Positions 35,901-47,603 of a DNA stretch of 64,000 nucleotides are shown one piece after another. Every line of letters begins with the position of its first letter. Position 1 is the stretch's first letter. The notes under the pieces are model-generated. The model was not told the origin of the DNA and ran no database searches. It saw nothing but the letters and a program-made list of their open reading frames with translations. The position numbers were made by a program, and so were the translations under genes. The stretch is from assembly GCF_050436995.1 (NCBI RefSeq), contig NC_134769.1:8531001-8595000 (forward strand), in the 5' to 3' direction. The DNA comes from Anticarsia gemmatalis. Taxonomy: Eukaryota > Arthropoda > Insecta > Lepidoptera > Erebidae.

Positions 35901-38900
35901 TATTTAATAATCTATAAAAATAAATTGGTACAATTCAAAAGAAGTTGAAATTGTTTGTTTGTTTTTAATCAATTCTCAGAAAAATACTGGTCCAGTTCGA
36001 TTTGTTTTGCTCTTTTTGTTTTCAAATTATATTACAAAAAAGTGGTCCAAGCAGTGGACTCTCACGCGTCGAGGGGTCATGCCTGTAGCAACACACCAGA
36101 GACTTTTCGAAGTCATATTATACTAGCTGACCCGCGCAACTTCGCTTGCGTCACATAAGAGAGAATGGGTCTAAATTTTCCCCGTTTTTGTAACATTTTT
36201 CACTGGTACTCTGCTCCTATTGGTCGTAGCGTGATATTATATAGCCTAAAGCCTTTCTCGACAAATGGACTATCCAACACTGAAAGAATTTTTCAAATCG
36301 GACCAGTAGTTCCTGAGATTAGCGCGTTCATACAAACAAACAAACAAACAATCAAACAAACTCTTCAGCTTTATAATATTAGTATAGATGTATTAGAAAT
36401 GAATAAAAGGAAGAATCACTTGTTGTGTAAACAGTGAAGAAACCTTACATCATCAAAATATAGTAGTTAATAACGCGGTTTGTATCACTATTGACTGATT
36501 TATCTACACACATAACTTGGAACACATAACTTTCGGGTACGAACCCTCGACCACTTGCGTGGGCGCAATTTAAACCACTCGACTACCACTGCTCTGCAGC
36601 AAAATTTATATTTTTCTAAGAAAAAAAATAGATAATTTTAAATATATAATATTTTTTTCAGGTTCATCTTGTGTGACGAAAGGCTTGAACGGAACATGTT
36701 ACGACGTTTTCAGCTGTAACTCGGCTGCTCTCACATATCTCTACGTATGTACTTTATTTATATAGATACATAACATCACGCCTTTGTACCTGAAAGTTTC
36801 GAGAGTATAATGTTTTAACATTTACAATTTTTGATAGGGAACGAGATTTTTTTCAACCTCCAGGCTATTGTAAAGAATAATCTAATATAAGATATAATAA
36901 AAACACCAATGGTTCTAGCCATACCCGACACGGGAATCGACCCCGTCACCTTACGATCAGCAGTCGTATACACGGCCAACCGATCCGTGCCACAGAGGAA
37001 GTTACTCGAGCTTATTCAAAATAGTTATAATAGGTTTCGAACGTCAAATTGTTATATAAATGAAAATGAACTAACAATTAACTAAATTGGATTTTGGTCG
37101 GGACTAGGTTGATTATAGGATCGATGGAATCAAAATTTCCAATGTACCCGAATCAACGGAATAAAATATTGTAGTTGAAGTCGAGTCAGTCTGCTAGTAT
37201 CTATACTAATATTATAAAGCTGAAGAGTTTTTATGTTTGTTTATTTGATTGAAAGCGCTAATCTCAGAAACTACTGGTTCGAATTGAAAAAATATTTTTG
37301 TGTTAGATACACCATTTAGCGAGAAAGGCTTTAGACTATATAACATCACGCTGCAACTATTACGAGCGGAGTAGCAACGAAAAATGTTACTAAAACATGG
37401 ATAATTATGACCCATTCTCTCTTATGTGACGCAAGCGAAATTGCGCGGGTGAGCTAGTATCATATAAACTGGCTAAATAATACCATATTAGTGCTTAACC
37501 ATAAAAATGTTAATAATAATTATTATTTTACAGACTGAGGCAGGTTTCAATAAGACTAGATACAAGCTCCCGGACCTGCCTGATATTTGCACATACAAGA
37601 ACGAGAAACCCGTCGTCTGCTGCACAGATTGTGATGCTGGCACCTCAACGTAAGATTATTCTTAAACCATTTTTGTTCCATAAAGGGTAATTTTCTATTA
37701 CTATCGGCTAGCAACAACGACCGGTTTTAAGAAAGAGCTATAAAATCAATGTTACTAGAAACTCAAACACGTCATTTGATTCCAAACTAAGCAGAACTTG
37801 TACTATGGTAACCAAATAACTGATAAACATACTTACATACTTCTAAATACAAATGTATTGTGCCCAGCCTTTCTTCAGAATTATGTTGGAGTCGGCTTCC
37901 AGTCTTACCGAATGCTGCTGAATATCAGTATTTTACATGGAGCGACTTCCTATCGGACCTCCACAACCCAGTTACCTGGGTTATAACACGATACCCTTCG
38001 GTAAGACCTAGGACTGGTTGTCAGACTTTTTTATGTTCTCACTACTGTTAACGACTGTCAAAGATCTTTAAAAATGACGTGCCTTCCGAAACACGGAGGA
38101 ACTCGATATGTAAGAGATGGTCACCCATCCACAGAACAACCTCAGCAAGCATAGCTTAACCTCAGAGATCGGTCCGCGCGGCTGTTGTTAACTAAGCTAC
38201 AAGCTCTTCTAATACATACGTACTAATTAAATAAATAACAACTAGGCTCAGAATCGCTCATTGGCGCGTTCGTGTATGCCTCCAAATTGGCTCGGCGCGA
38301 TGTCGATAATCGAGCCTTAGCGCGAGGGCCATATGAACCGCTTGTAAATGGCGGCCTTTATGAATAATATTTTCTTTCACTGCTTTCAGATTCGGGGACT
38401 CGGTGATTTCACCGTTAGCAGTCATGATTACCAAGCATAAATCTGTCGCTTGGGGCAGTAAGTATTCAGTCTCGTATTTATATAAGTATGTAATTAGAAG
38501 TATATAAGTATGTTTATCAGTTATTTGGTTACCATAGTACAAGCTCTGCTTAATTTGGAATCAAATGAGTGACGTGTGTGAGTTGTCCAATGATATTTAT
38601 TAATTTATTTATTCTCCAATCTGCACTTGCCACTTGGGAAGTGAGTAGGACTTAAGGCCTTAGCTCTCATCACTATTGGAAAGAGACCCTAAAGACCCAT
38701 AACTTAGTAGAGAACCTAGTGTAAAAGGTGTACAACTGGTGAAAGAATACTAAACTAAAAATTTAGTAATCAGTGACCCGCATGCTTATGTTGCTGACAA
38801 TGGACTACTTGATACGAGTAATTTATTGTAGATATACCCAGAATTATTAATTGTATTCTGGTTACTTCGTTCTTTTGAACCTAAAATCTGTTTAATACAT

Positions 38901-41900
38901 TTATTAAAGGTATGCAAAGTCCCCAACCCGTACTTGACCGGCGTAGTCTCAAGGCCTAACTCCTCCCTCATTCAGGGGTAAACCCTCGCCCAGCAGTGGG
39001 ACATTAAATGGGTAAATTTTATTAGATAATTCGTGCATCTTAAGGCTTTCTTACTTCCTATATCTCATTTTTCAGAATGCTACGACTATTTCAAAAGGTT
39101 GCCGTACCCGTGTCGCGGCGTAGGTAACTTTTTCGTGAGAAAAGAATGGGATGATGGAAAGCAGTGTCATAAGGCTTCGTTTGGTGTGGCCCTTGCAGTG
39201 GGAGGGCGAGACGCACAGAAGTGGGAATTCCCGCACATGGTGAGTGTAGTTCTATCACTGGATTTTAATAGAAAAGGAAGGAAAGAGTGCCTTATAGCCA
39301 GTTGCGTAATCAGTCGGTAAACGATCTCTGGGTTAAGCAACGCTTAGTGAGGACATTACATAGACGGGTGGCCGCTTATTGGTATTTGAAGTGAGTGACA
39401 CCGTGCTTAGTCGATTACGGTAGTAGTCATTTAAGATAAAAGTCGTTACATAAAGTTTTTTTGACGAGTTTGATTCAAGCTTGACCATTAACCATAAAAC
39501 CGTTTTCCTTTGCTTATTTACTTTACTTAAGCAACTGTTTTATGATTTTTTTTTTTTTTTTTTTTTATTATCCCCTTATGTGTCCCACTGCTGGGCAAAG
39601 GCCTCCCCTCTTTCTTTCCAAATCCGTCTGTCCTGTGCCAAGCTCCGCCACGATGGACCCGCAAATGCCGTTAAATCATCATGCCACCTTCGTCGTGGTC
39701 GGCCTCGACAGCGATGTCCATCGTGTGGTGTCCACTCTGTCACCAGCCTCACCCATCTCTCCGGATGCATGCGCGAAACATGGCCAGCCCACTCCCACTT
39801 CAATTTAGCGGTTTTTCGTCCTACATCCGCCACTTGAGTAATAGAGCGCAAAGTGGTGTTACTAACGCGATCGTTACGCCGAATATGAAGCATGCTACGT
39901 TCCATTGCACGCTGACAGATCTTGATGCTGGACTTCTGCTGTTCGGTGAGTGACCACGTTTGAGCACCGTAGGTTAGGACGGGCAGGATGCACATGTCGA
40001 TGAGTCTTCGTTTAAGAGTAATCGGCAGATCACCCTTTAGGTGTTCTTTTAGAGCCCAGAAGCTCTTCCACGCATTTTGAATTCGTCTTTCGACCTCTTT
40101 GTCTTGCCGGTTACTAAACGAGACTATCTGGCCCAAATACGTGTACTCATCTACATACTGTAAAACCTGCCCGTCTACCTCGACCCTACGTTTTGTGCTA
40201 TTTGTCATGAGTTGTGTTTTTGACCTGTTCATCGAAAGCCCAACATCAAGACTCGCAGCGCTTAGGTCTCGGAGCATTGCTTCGAGTTCTGTGGCGGATG
40301 TAGAAAATAAAACAATATCGTCGGCAAAGCGAAGGTTGTTAAGTTTTTTGTCGCCGATGTCAATGCCGCAATATTGCCATGTGTCGGGTAAGCTGTTAAA
40401 AACCTCCTGAAGCACGCTTGTGAATAACTTTGGTGAGAGTGGGTCACCCTGCTTCACGCCTCGTCTTATTTTGAAATTAGGTCCTGACTGTTGTAATTTT
40501 AAATTTGCTGTACTATTTTCATAGATTCTTTGAAGAAGATCGATATAGGTGTGGGGAATATTCTGGTTTTCTAAAGCTATTATTACCGAACTGTGAGAAA
40601 CGCTGTCGAAAGCTTTTGAATAATCGACAAAAGCCAAGTATAGCGGTTTGTTGTATTCATTGTGTTTTTCTATGATTTGATTGACTGTATGAAGGTGGTC
40701 TGTGGTAGAAAAGTGAGGTCGGAAGCCGGCTTGTTCAGGGGGTTGATGAAGATCCAGAGAAGGGGCAATACGAGCCTCGATGATTTTGATGAACAGTTTG
40801 TATATATGGGGTATGAGACTTATGGGCCGGTAATTGCCTATATCTGATTTGTCGCCCTTTTTGTGTAGCAAAATTATATTAGAATGGCACATGGTGGTTG
40901 GAATTTCACCCGTTCTTAAAATATTATTAAATAATGAAGTGAGTTGTGGTAGTAGAACATTCTTCCCCAGCTTAAGAATTTCTGACGTAACTCCATCTTC
41001 TCCTGGACTCTTATTGTTTTTCATTGTATTTAAAGCCTTCTGTATTTCGCTATCAGTGATAGGGTGTATAGAGTCTGGGCAATGATATACTAAATGTCTG
41101 TTCTGTTTATTGTGATCATCATAAAGATTTTTATAAAAATTGGTGGCTATATCTAATATTTTATTCGAGCTACTTTGTTTGTTACCATTATCATCGTTCA
41201 GTGCTGATATCCATGTTTTTCCCTTTACTATACCCTGCTTTGCAAATCTTAAAGTAGTATTTGTTGTTAGTGCGGTTGTTATCATATTTGTGTTGTGATC
41301 TCTTATATCCTTTCGTATACTTCTTTTTACTAATTTGTCGATTTGATTATATTGAATTCTGTCTGATTTAATGGATTCTCTTTTTTCTATTAATTTTATT
41401 GTATTGCTACTTAGTTTGTTGTTGTTTTTTCTTTGATGTTTAATTTTATTAGTTGCTTTAGAAATATTATTTATTATGTTATTATATTGATTTTGAGTAT
41501 TTATTTGTGTATCTTCTGCATCTAAATGTAGTCCAGTAAATGCATTTTGCAACTCTAAATTAAATTTGTAAACTGTTTTATGATATTTATTAAATATTTT
41601 TGACACACTGTTGTAGGCGCTGCTGGGCTACGGGACGGATGTGGAGACCGCTCAGTGGCTTTGCGGCGGCTCCGTCATTAGCGAGCGCTTCATTCTCACC
41701 GCCGCGCACTGCTCCTCCACTCGCATATTGTAAGTACCACAAGGCACTCAAAAATAGTTGCGGCCATCACTTAGTAAGCGATCAGTTTATTAAACTACCC
41801 TTGGGGTGACGATTCCCTGGATGCCAATAGGCTAAGCCACTTCGTGCTTCAAAGAGTACCTTAAAAGTGGTTCCCGGTTGTTTTTAATTCGTATAACAGT

Positions 41901-43796
41901 CGTAAAACCATGTCAAAAGCCTTTATGGCGACTTGAATAACTTTGACAAAACTTTAAAAAAATAACTTTGACCGATCATTTACCCTTCGAACAAGAAAAA
42001 CAATCTTATGTATTAACTCAAAACAAAAAAAATGACAGTATTCCTATTTTACTATTCATTTCTTGCCGTCAACTGTAGTAAAAAAAAACATATTATTATT
42101 TTCAGAGGTTCAATACAGTATGCGGCTCTAGGTTTGCTGAAACGGACAGACCCAAAGGATTCCTGGAAGATACACAATATAAAAAGGATCATAATCCATC
42201 CAGAATACAAGTCGCCGACGAAATACCACGATATAGCACTTTTGGAGACAACCACAGAGTACGTGTGAATTATCTTTATACTGTTCCTATAACAGCGATG
42301 ATAGTTGAGTCACACTCTACGCAAATTTCTGTTCGAACCTAAAGCAGAACACCAATGACTTTTCGCAGATGTTCGAATGGTGAAGGAAAATGAAGGTTCT
42401 TAAGGGAAAAAAGTCCTAGCACTTAGCTAGCGTGGTGGACTAAGCTTGGTCCCTTCCCTCATTCCGGGAGTAGAAAGATTCGTGTACCACTCGAATCATA
42501 GGCGCAGTGAACTTTAGTCTGCCAGAATTTAAAAAATATTGTCTTATTTCTTAAGGTCGAAGACCTCATCCAATTCCTCCGGACTTTCTCTCTCTCTCTG
42601 TTTTTCTAGCCACACTTCCCTATCGAATACTAACTAAATTATTAATGCCTAAAATTTTTCAGGATAAAATTTGGACCGGATTTATTGCCCGCATGCCTGG
42701 ATATCGCGGTTCTGCCAAAGCCGTACGCTGATGCATCAGGCTGGGGTACCTTGGGACATAAAAAAATGGTCGCAGACAACTTACAAGTGGTAAGGAAATT
42801 GTAAATATAGAAAATGTGTGTAGTAGTAGCCATGAGAAATTATTATTTCTCGAAAATAAATATAATGTAATTGTTCGTTTGGCTTTTTTCAAGGTATATT
42901 TGGAAGAATTCACGGAAGAACGGTGCTCTGAAATCTACCAACCTCACCGTCACTTGAAGCAGGGCTATGATCATGAGAAACAGATGTGTTACGGCTCCGC
43001 GTCACAGATTGTTGACACTTGCGAGGTAATACACGTTTTAATACTTGTACATAATAATATAATTCGACTGTAAATGCAATTCTCCACCACTATCGACTAC
43101 CGACCCAAAAAGTTTTAAAGAAAATCTGATCAGCGCCTCCAACGGGCGTCGTATGAACTATTTCTGCTGTACATTTTAAATTTCAAGCTCTCGTAATTTG
43201 ATAGTACCGACTGTACAGAATCTTGCTACTGTTCTTCAACATCATTGCTATGTAAAGTCTACCCGTGACCAAGACCGGTGTAACAGGGTCAAAACTTAGG
43301 GTAACAAACTTATCACTTTAAATGAAATTTTACCTGACAGTGTTAAGACTTTCTTGAAATAGCCTTATCAGTTTATTAATACAAATCTGAAGCTTGCTAC
43401 ACACATATCCGGTTCGACATTAACCGGCCTAGCTGGGCTGCAAAACCAAATACGTACAAGATCGGCACAAGCCAAAACAAATGAGACGAGTCCGTTTTGT
43501 TACTCGGTAGTTTTACCAAGCCGAAAGCCGAACCACCATATTCGTAAAGCAAGCCTTAAGCTACTCGGTTGAAGATTATGATACAATAATCTTGACGTCT
43601 CATTTCTGTTGTCCAGGGTGACAGCGGTGGTCCTCTCCAGACGAATCAGTTCAAGTGCCTGTACACAGTAGTAGGTGTGACGTCATACGGCAAGGACTGC
43701 GGCGAGCTTGGTGTCGCCGGGATGTACACGCGCGTCTCTTACTATGTACCCTGGATCGAGAGCGTCGTGTGGCCAGGGGAATCACCTGACGTCTAA
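32995..43796 (+). CDS. Clip-domain trypsin-like serine protease (snake/persephone-like)
   Basis: Ten exons: 32995-33079, 36662-36744, 37534-37649, 38390-38457, 39076-39239, 41617-41729, 42106-42258, 42663-42789, 42894-43025, 43617-43796; 1,221 nt, 406 aa. Residues 1-22 are a signal peptide. Residues 32-86 form a clip domain with six Cys (32, 41, 47, 75, 85, 86). The S1 catalytic domain starts near 158 (AVGG) and has His203 (TAAHC), Asp252 (HDIALLE) and Ser350 (GDSGGPL). Asp344 in the S1 pocket predicts cleavage after Arg/Lys. Such zymogens act in haemolymph cascades for Toll activation, melanisation or development. The residue before the predicted activation cut is Leu, not Arg/Lys, and the new N-terminus would be Ala, which is unusual. 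An in-frame ATG at 32965 is an alternative start; 32995 was chosen because it sits directly at the signal peptide and has a better context (AAGATGG). The large introns carry SINEs, Helitrons and a LINE. Confidence 0.92.
33089..33853 (+). mobile_element. Helitron-like element (family 1) split by a SINE
   Basis: The 5' part is at 33089-33147 and the 3' part at 33765-33853 (GGTGACGCAGGCGAAGTTGC, ending GATCAGCTAG). A minus-strand 5S-type SINE lies between. Protease intron 1. Confidence 0.6.
33174..33516 (-). mobile_element. 5S-rRNA-headed SINE, subfamily 2
   Basis: Long minus-strand copy inside a Helitron; the end reads GGAAGCCGGCTGCAACATAG. Confidence 0.65.
34276..34516 (+). mobile_element. 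5S-rRNA-headed SINE, subfamily 1
   Basis: GGTTAAGCAACCATTGGCG and GATGGGTGACCGCATAG; protease intron 1. Confidence 0.7.
35389..35578 (-). mobile_element. Helitron-like element (family 1), 3'-truncated
   Basis: Keeps the TC end (at 35578) but not CTAG. It abuts the next copy with no spacer. Confidence 0.7.
35579..35809 (-). mobile_element. Helitron-like element (family 1)
   Basis: TC...CTAG copy joined head-to-tail to the preceding one; protease intron 1. Confidence 0.75.
36123..36388 (-). mobile_element. Helitron-like element (family 1)
   Basis: Full-length copy in protease intron 1, with intact TC/CTAG ends. Confidence 0.8.
36935..37008 (-). mobile_element. tRNA-like SINE head
   Basis: CTCTGTGGCACGGATCGGTTGG with GGGTCGATTCCCGTGTCGGG on the minus strand. 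It is too diverged for a tRNA gene. Confidence 0.5.
37200..37457 (+). mobile_element. Helitron-like element (family 1)
   Basis: Full-length copy in protease intron 2. Confidence 0.8.
37862..38215 (-). mobile_element. 5S-rRNA-headed SINE, subfamily 2
   Basis: Near-complete copy with GATGGGTGACCATCTC in the head; protease intron 3. Confidence 0.7.
38455..38610 (+). mobile_element. tRNA-headed SINE tail fragment
   Basis: ATAAGTATGTTTATCAGTTA and CAAGCTCTGCTTA match the tail of 22770-23036. The reverse fragment at 37745-37855 belongs to the same family. Confidence 0.55.
38885..39010 (+). mobile_element. SINE 3' fragment with RTE-type tail
   Basis: ATGCAAAGTCCCCAACCCG through CGCCCAGCAGTGGGACATTA. 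Similar fragments are at 12400-12480, 23640-23705, 45995-46095 and 46905-46990. Confidence 0.55.
39300..39505 (+). mobile_element. 5S-rRNA-headed SINE, subfamily 1, diverged
   Basis: GGGTTAAGCAACGCTTAG head; protease intron 5, next to the LINE insertion. Confidence 0.6.
39547..41570 (-). mobile_element. 5'-truncated RTE-like LINE with target-site duplication
   Basis: The copy is flanked by 14-bp direct repeats AACTGTTTTATGAT (39533-39546 and 41571-41584), ends in a poly(A) tract (poly-T on the plus strand, from 39547), and carries an open reverse-transcriptase frame. The endonuclease end of the element is absent, as expected of target-primed 5' truncation. It sits antisense in intron 5 of the clip protease; its 5' end is 46 nt from the start of exon 6. 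Confidence 0.9.
39576..41606 (-). CDS. Reverse transcriptase of RTE-like non-LTR element (5' truncated)
   Basis: Open frame of 676 codons with no internal stop. The first 12 codons lie in the target-site duplication and host intron, not in the element. Reverse-transcriptase motifs in order: NKSPGEDGV, NYRPISLIPHIYKLF, FVDYSKAFDSVSHS, GVKQGDPLSPKLF, the catalytic LRFADDIVLFS and TYLGQIVS. A C-terminal region with TYGAQTW and GHVSRMHPERW is typical of RTE-type endonuclease-reverse transcriptases. It is probably not expressed from its own promoter because the 5' end is lost. The intact frame indicates a recent insertion. Confidence 0.88.
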   Translation of the reverse strand: MSKIFNKYHKTVYKFNLELQNAFTGLHLDAEDTQINTQNQYNNIINNISKATNKIKHQRKNNNKLSSNTIKLIEKRESIKSDRIQYNQIDKLVKRSIRKDIRDHNTNMITTALTTNTTLRFAKQGIVKGKTWISALNDDNGNKQSSSNKILDIATNFYKNLYDDHNKQNRHLVYHCPDSIHPITDSEIQKALNTMKNNKSPGEDGVTSEILKLGKNVLLPQLTSLFNNILRTGEIPTTMCHSNIILLHKKGDKSDIGNYRPISLIPHIYKLFIKIIEARIAPSLDLHQPPEQAGFRPHFSTTDHLHTVNQIIEKHNEYNKPLYLAFVDYSKAFDSVSHSSVIIALENQNIPHTYIDLLQRIYENSTANLKLQQSGPNFKIRRGVKQGDPLSPKLFTSVLQEVFNSLPDTWQYCGIDIGDKKLNNLRFADDIVLFSTSATELEAMLRDLSAASLDVGLSMNRSKTQLMTNSTKRRVEVDGQVLQYVDEYTYLGQIVSFSNRQDKEVERRIQNAWKSFWALKEHLKGDLPITLKRRLIDMCILPVLTYGAQTWSLTEQQKSSIKICQRAMERSMLHIRRNDRVSNTTLRSITQVADVGRKTAKLKWEWAGHVSRMHPERWVRLVTEWTPHDGHRCRGRPRRRWHDDLTAFAGPSWRSLAQDRRIWKERGEAFAQQWDT
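41752..41965 (+). mobile_element. 5S-rRNA-headed SINE, strongly decayed
   Basis: Only the second half (TAACAGTCGTAAAACCATGTC and the following block) aligns well; protease intron 6. Confidence 0.45.
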
Positions 43797-43812
43797 TACT
43801 ACTTCGATTTGT

Positions 43813-43818
43813 AATAAA
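43813..43818 (+). terminator. Polyadenylation signal of the clip protease
   Basis: AATAAA begins 17 nt after the TAA stop at 43794-43796. Confidence 0.6.
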
Positions 43819-43994
43819 ACTTCAGTTTTCAGCATGATACCTTTATTATTCAGTAATGGGATGGTTGCCTAAATTCGTAGCCTCAAGACCACTTTTATAT
43901 CCTAACAGCCTAAATGTCGTTTTTTTTAGAATTTAATATTTACCTGATTTTTTTAAAGTAGTTATGTTAATTTTCTGGTAGCCGAGTTACTGAC

Positions 43995-44000
43995 TTTATT
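43995..44000 (-). terminator. Polyadenylation signal of transporter 1
   Basis: AATAAA on the minus strand begins about 95 nt after the stop. A second one at 43842-43847 would overlap the 3' end of the convergent protease. Confidence 0.45.
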
Positions 44001-44095
44001 TTACTTACATGACATTGAAAAATTTCAAAAAATCCAAGATGTACAAATTGCCCAGCCGTTTTTAAATTGTGTTAGGTTTGATTTAAAAATAATTT

Positions 44096-47073
44096 CTATT
44101 CACCTATCATCTTAGTATTAGCTTCTTCATCTTCGACGTCGTCATTCGCAAACTTCCCATGATTGAAATAATTCTCAATTTCTTGCAACGTCTTATCTTT
44201 TGTCTCCGGCATTATGAAGTACAATATTAATAAAGAAACTCCCATAATACTGCCATATACTGCGAAAAATCCATATACCTTTATGCTATCAAGTAAATGT
44301 GGGGTTGATTTTAAACCGACCATTAAACAGGAAGATATCCAGACTCCTGAAAGGGCTGTACCAACCCCTCTATGAGCTAGAGGGAACACCTCCCCAACTA
44401 ACGCCAAAGGAATGGGAGCGCAGCCCAAATTAGCAAGTATAAAATATACTACAAGTAATGATGTAGGTATCCAGGTCTCTTTTCCAGAAATGATTTCTTT
44501 TGAAGCTAAAAATAGGTATAAGCATACAGATATGAGGACTCCAATTGCTGCAAATCCTGAAGAAAATAACAAAGTCCTTCGGTTCATGACTTTGACGAGA
44601 AATGATGCGAATACCGCACTTGCTGTTATGGTGACATCGATTCCTAGAGTGTAGTAGAATGATAAAGAAGTCTCCCCAGTGATGTTTTTCATTATTTGAA
44701 GAGCATAAACCAGGAATATGTGTCTCCCACTCATTTCTAACACTATAGTAGCCAAAATCATTATTAGAAACGGTTTCAAGAAATCCTTTTGCGTAAATTT
44801 TCTAAAGAAACCAGTTAACTGGTCGGTGATAGTCAGTTTCTTTTTCTGCTTGGACAATTTCGCTTTTTGTGCCTTGATTGTGTCTCCAAATTCTTTCCGA
44901 GAATCTTCGTGTTCACCTCTAAGCCAGAAAAAAGCCTGTTCACTTTTTTCGTACTGTCGTTTCGAGGCCAACCACGAAGGACTTTCTGGCCACGTGTAAA
45001 TGATTATTAGTGCAATAATTAGGGGTATTAGAGCAATAAGGGCGATGGTTCTCCAATGCAAATATCTGCTAATTATATGCATGCAGAGAGCTCCGAGGCA
45101 GACGGATGCATTCTTCAAGTACAGAAATACTCCTCTGTATTTTGGGCTGGTGTATTCTCCAATGACTATGGCTCCTAAAGACACTGTTCCTGCCGAAGAC
45201 AATCCCCCTAGCAACCTCCCAACCATCAATGTTGGGACATCATTGGCTAAGTATATGATCAGCCAGCCAAAAGCTCCAGGCAACATGATAAGGCCATGAG
45301 TTGCCCTTCTTCCATACAGGTCCATCAAAAGGGATGATAATAGGAAGCCTGCTATGCCAGATATACCCACGATTGAACCTAAAATATCAAATGACTATTG
45401 TCAACACAAAAATGCACCATTATTTTCATAGCAGTCCAAATACAAGCAGGGTGATATTTTAAGCGCAACTTTTTTGTTACAAACTAGTAAAAATAGAAGG
45501 TATGGTTATCGATTTGAGGCTTTTAACAATTTTTTCATCATGTGAAACCATTATTTCAGGTATATTAATACTGCTTAAAGTAGCGAATATCACTATAGTA
45601 GACCCGGACAAAAAAATCGTGACCATCGACAATGGATACATTCTTGACAATATCTCTCATAACACGATTTATAGAACCTTTCAAATAATTCCAATCAATA
45701 AAAACAAATAAACAAAAAAAAATTAGAAGACTCGAGAACCTCCTCTTTTTTTCAAGTCGGTTGAAAACGTCACAATTTTGTTTCGAAAAGTGATGATTTA
45801 AAATTCTTTACTTGAGAAAAGCCCTCTTATATTTACCCAGCCATGATGATGTATGGAGATTAACTTTGATTGGTGAATCAGGCTGGTTCAGTGCTGGCAG
45901 CAGGCTGGAGGGATAGCTGAGCATCAGACCCTGTCCGAACATGTTCATCAGCACCGCTGACATGGTCCATGTCTGAAACATAATATGATAGATTTAACCC
46001 AACCCGCACTTGGCTAGCGTGGTGGACTCACTCAAGGCCTACGCCCTCGCTCATTACGGCTAGAGACCCTTGCCCAGCAGTGGGACATTAATTTACTATT
46101 TTTATAATTTATTATAGTCCCACTACTGCTGTGCACGGTTTTCCAGAGGTATGTGGTAAGGGTTAGGTCCTTGTACCTCGCACGTGGCCAGCGTAGTGGA
46201 CACAAGTCCACGTGCGAGGTAGCACTTTGCATGATTATAATAGAAATGCTTCTACGGCGCAGTCGGTAGTACTCGACTTCTGATCACAATTATATGCTAG
46301 TCTTGGGTTCGATACCTGGGTTTCGGAATTATCGGTCTTTTAGAATTTATATCAGAATACTTCTCAATAATAACCCCAAATGTGGCAATAGCCTCGTCCT
46401 CTATTAAATGGTAACTAACTAACTGATACTAACATCGTTAATATCGAAAGGTAACAGACGTGATATTATATTCCACTTTTGTCAATGTCTCAGTTTTCTA
46501 ATAATTATTTTTTAGTAATCAACTGAGACATAATAAAATAACTATAAAAAGCCCATAAAAGTCCTTTTTGAGACATTATTTATGTATATGTAAGCAGTTA
46601 CACAACATTATTATAATATAGAAAGATTTTAGGTAAATAATAATGATCAAATCATCGAGTGGTCTCATAAAACTATCTCATAAATAAGTTGGAAAATCCA
46701 GATTTCGTAAGTCTCTGCAAGGTAGGTATATTAAAACAAATTAACCCATTACTGCCCTACATCGAAGTGCCCTACTCCATATTTCGGAAGACACGTAAAA
46801 TTTTGCGTCCTGTAGCGAAATTTTCTGTAGTCAGTACTGTCGAGTATCGAAAGTTTGACATTTAAAATATGTTGCAAACACGCTTTAAAATTGTTTACTA
46901 CATTTATGAGGGCATGCAAAGTCCAGAATCCGCATTTGGCCAGCACAGTGAACTTAAGGCCTAACCCCTTCCTCGTTTGGTAGGTTACCCTTGCTCAGTG
47001 TTGATATTGTATAGTACAATTTTAAAAAATACATAGTAACTTTACATACCTGTCTTATCAGCGGGGTCGTCAT
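44096..47073 (-). CDS. Tret1-like MFS sugar-porter protein, paralogue 1
   Basis: Three exons: 47073-47050 (MTTPLIRQ), 45972-45837, 45378-44096; 1,443 nt, 480 aa, stop TAG. It belongs to the major facilitator superfamily, sugar-porter family, with a predicted twelve-helix plasma-membrane fold. Family signatures: DLYGRR (loop 2-3), GEYTSPKYRG, WPESPSWL after helix 6, GEVFPLAHRG and PETKDKTLQEIE after helix 12. The nearest described group is facilitated trehalose/hexose transporters (Tret1). The helix-7 signature normally QQxSGxN reads EMSGRH, and the helix-10 Trp normally after GPxP is missing (GCAPIPL), so the substrate may not be a usual sugar. It is tandem with two paralogues of the same exon structure and converges on the clip protease. 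Confidence 0.93.
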
Positions 47074-47180
47074 TTTGCTAAAGAACCTTCATTCTATGAA
47101 CACAGAATTAAAACTAAACGTTGTTAATTTATTATAATAGTTTCTGCTTACGTCAAACCCGTGTGAACCAGTTATAATAA

Positions 47181-47400
47181 AATGGGCGGCGCAGTGGTTA
47201 TGGTCGCCTCGCCACTACTATGGCGTCGGAAAGTCGTGGGTTCGATTCCCACACGGAACAATTAATTATTTGTGCGAACATAAATAGTTGTTTCCACAAT
47301 CTGATCTGGATCTGGTTGTACTTTGTGTCCATTGTTTGTGTTGTAAAAGTCCCCGCGACACAAAGCATTTCTAAGTGCGGAAGTCTTGTTTTAAACAAAA
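47181..47400 (+). mobile_element. tRNA-headed SINE between transporters 1 and 2
   Basis: GGCGGCGCAGTGGTTATGG and GTGGGTTCGATTCCCACACG, then a tail. It lies about 110 bp upstream of the transporter 1 start codon. Confidence 0.65.
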
Positions 47401-47603
47401 ATAAGGAAAGAAGCAAACTACATTTTAAAATTTGTTATATTTATTAATTACTCAATGGCACTGGAGTTTTGCTGGTGAGAGATGTCTGTATGTATGGATT
47501 GGCCCAAGGCCAAATTCCCTTTACAGTATGTCTTCAACAGAAAACATGTCGTGCCGAACCCACGTGCAATAAAGACAAGAAAAATTTTAGGCGCTGGATT
47601 TAT

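Noticed and set aside
39481..41085. Plus-strand open frames opposite the reverse transcriptase
   Set aside because: They are antisense shadows of the LINE frame and have no family signature.
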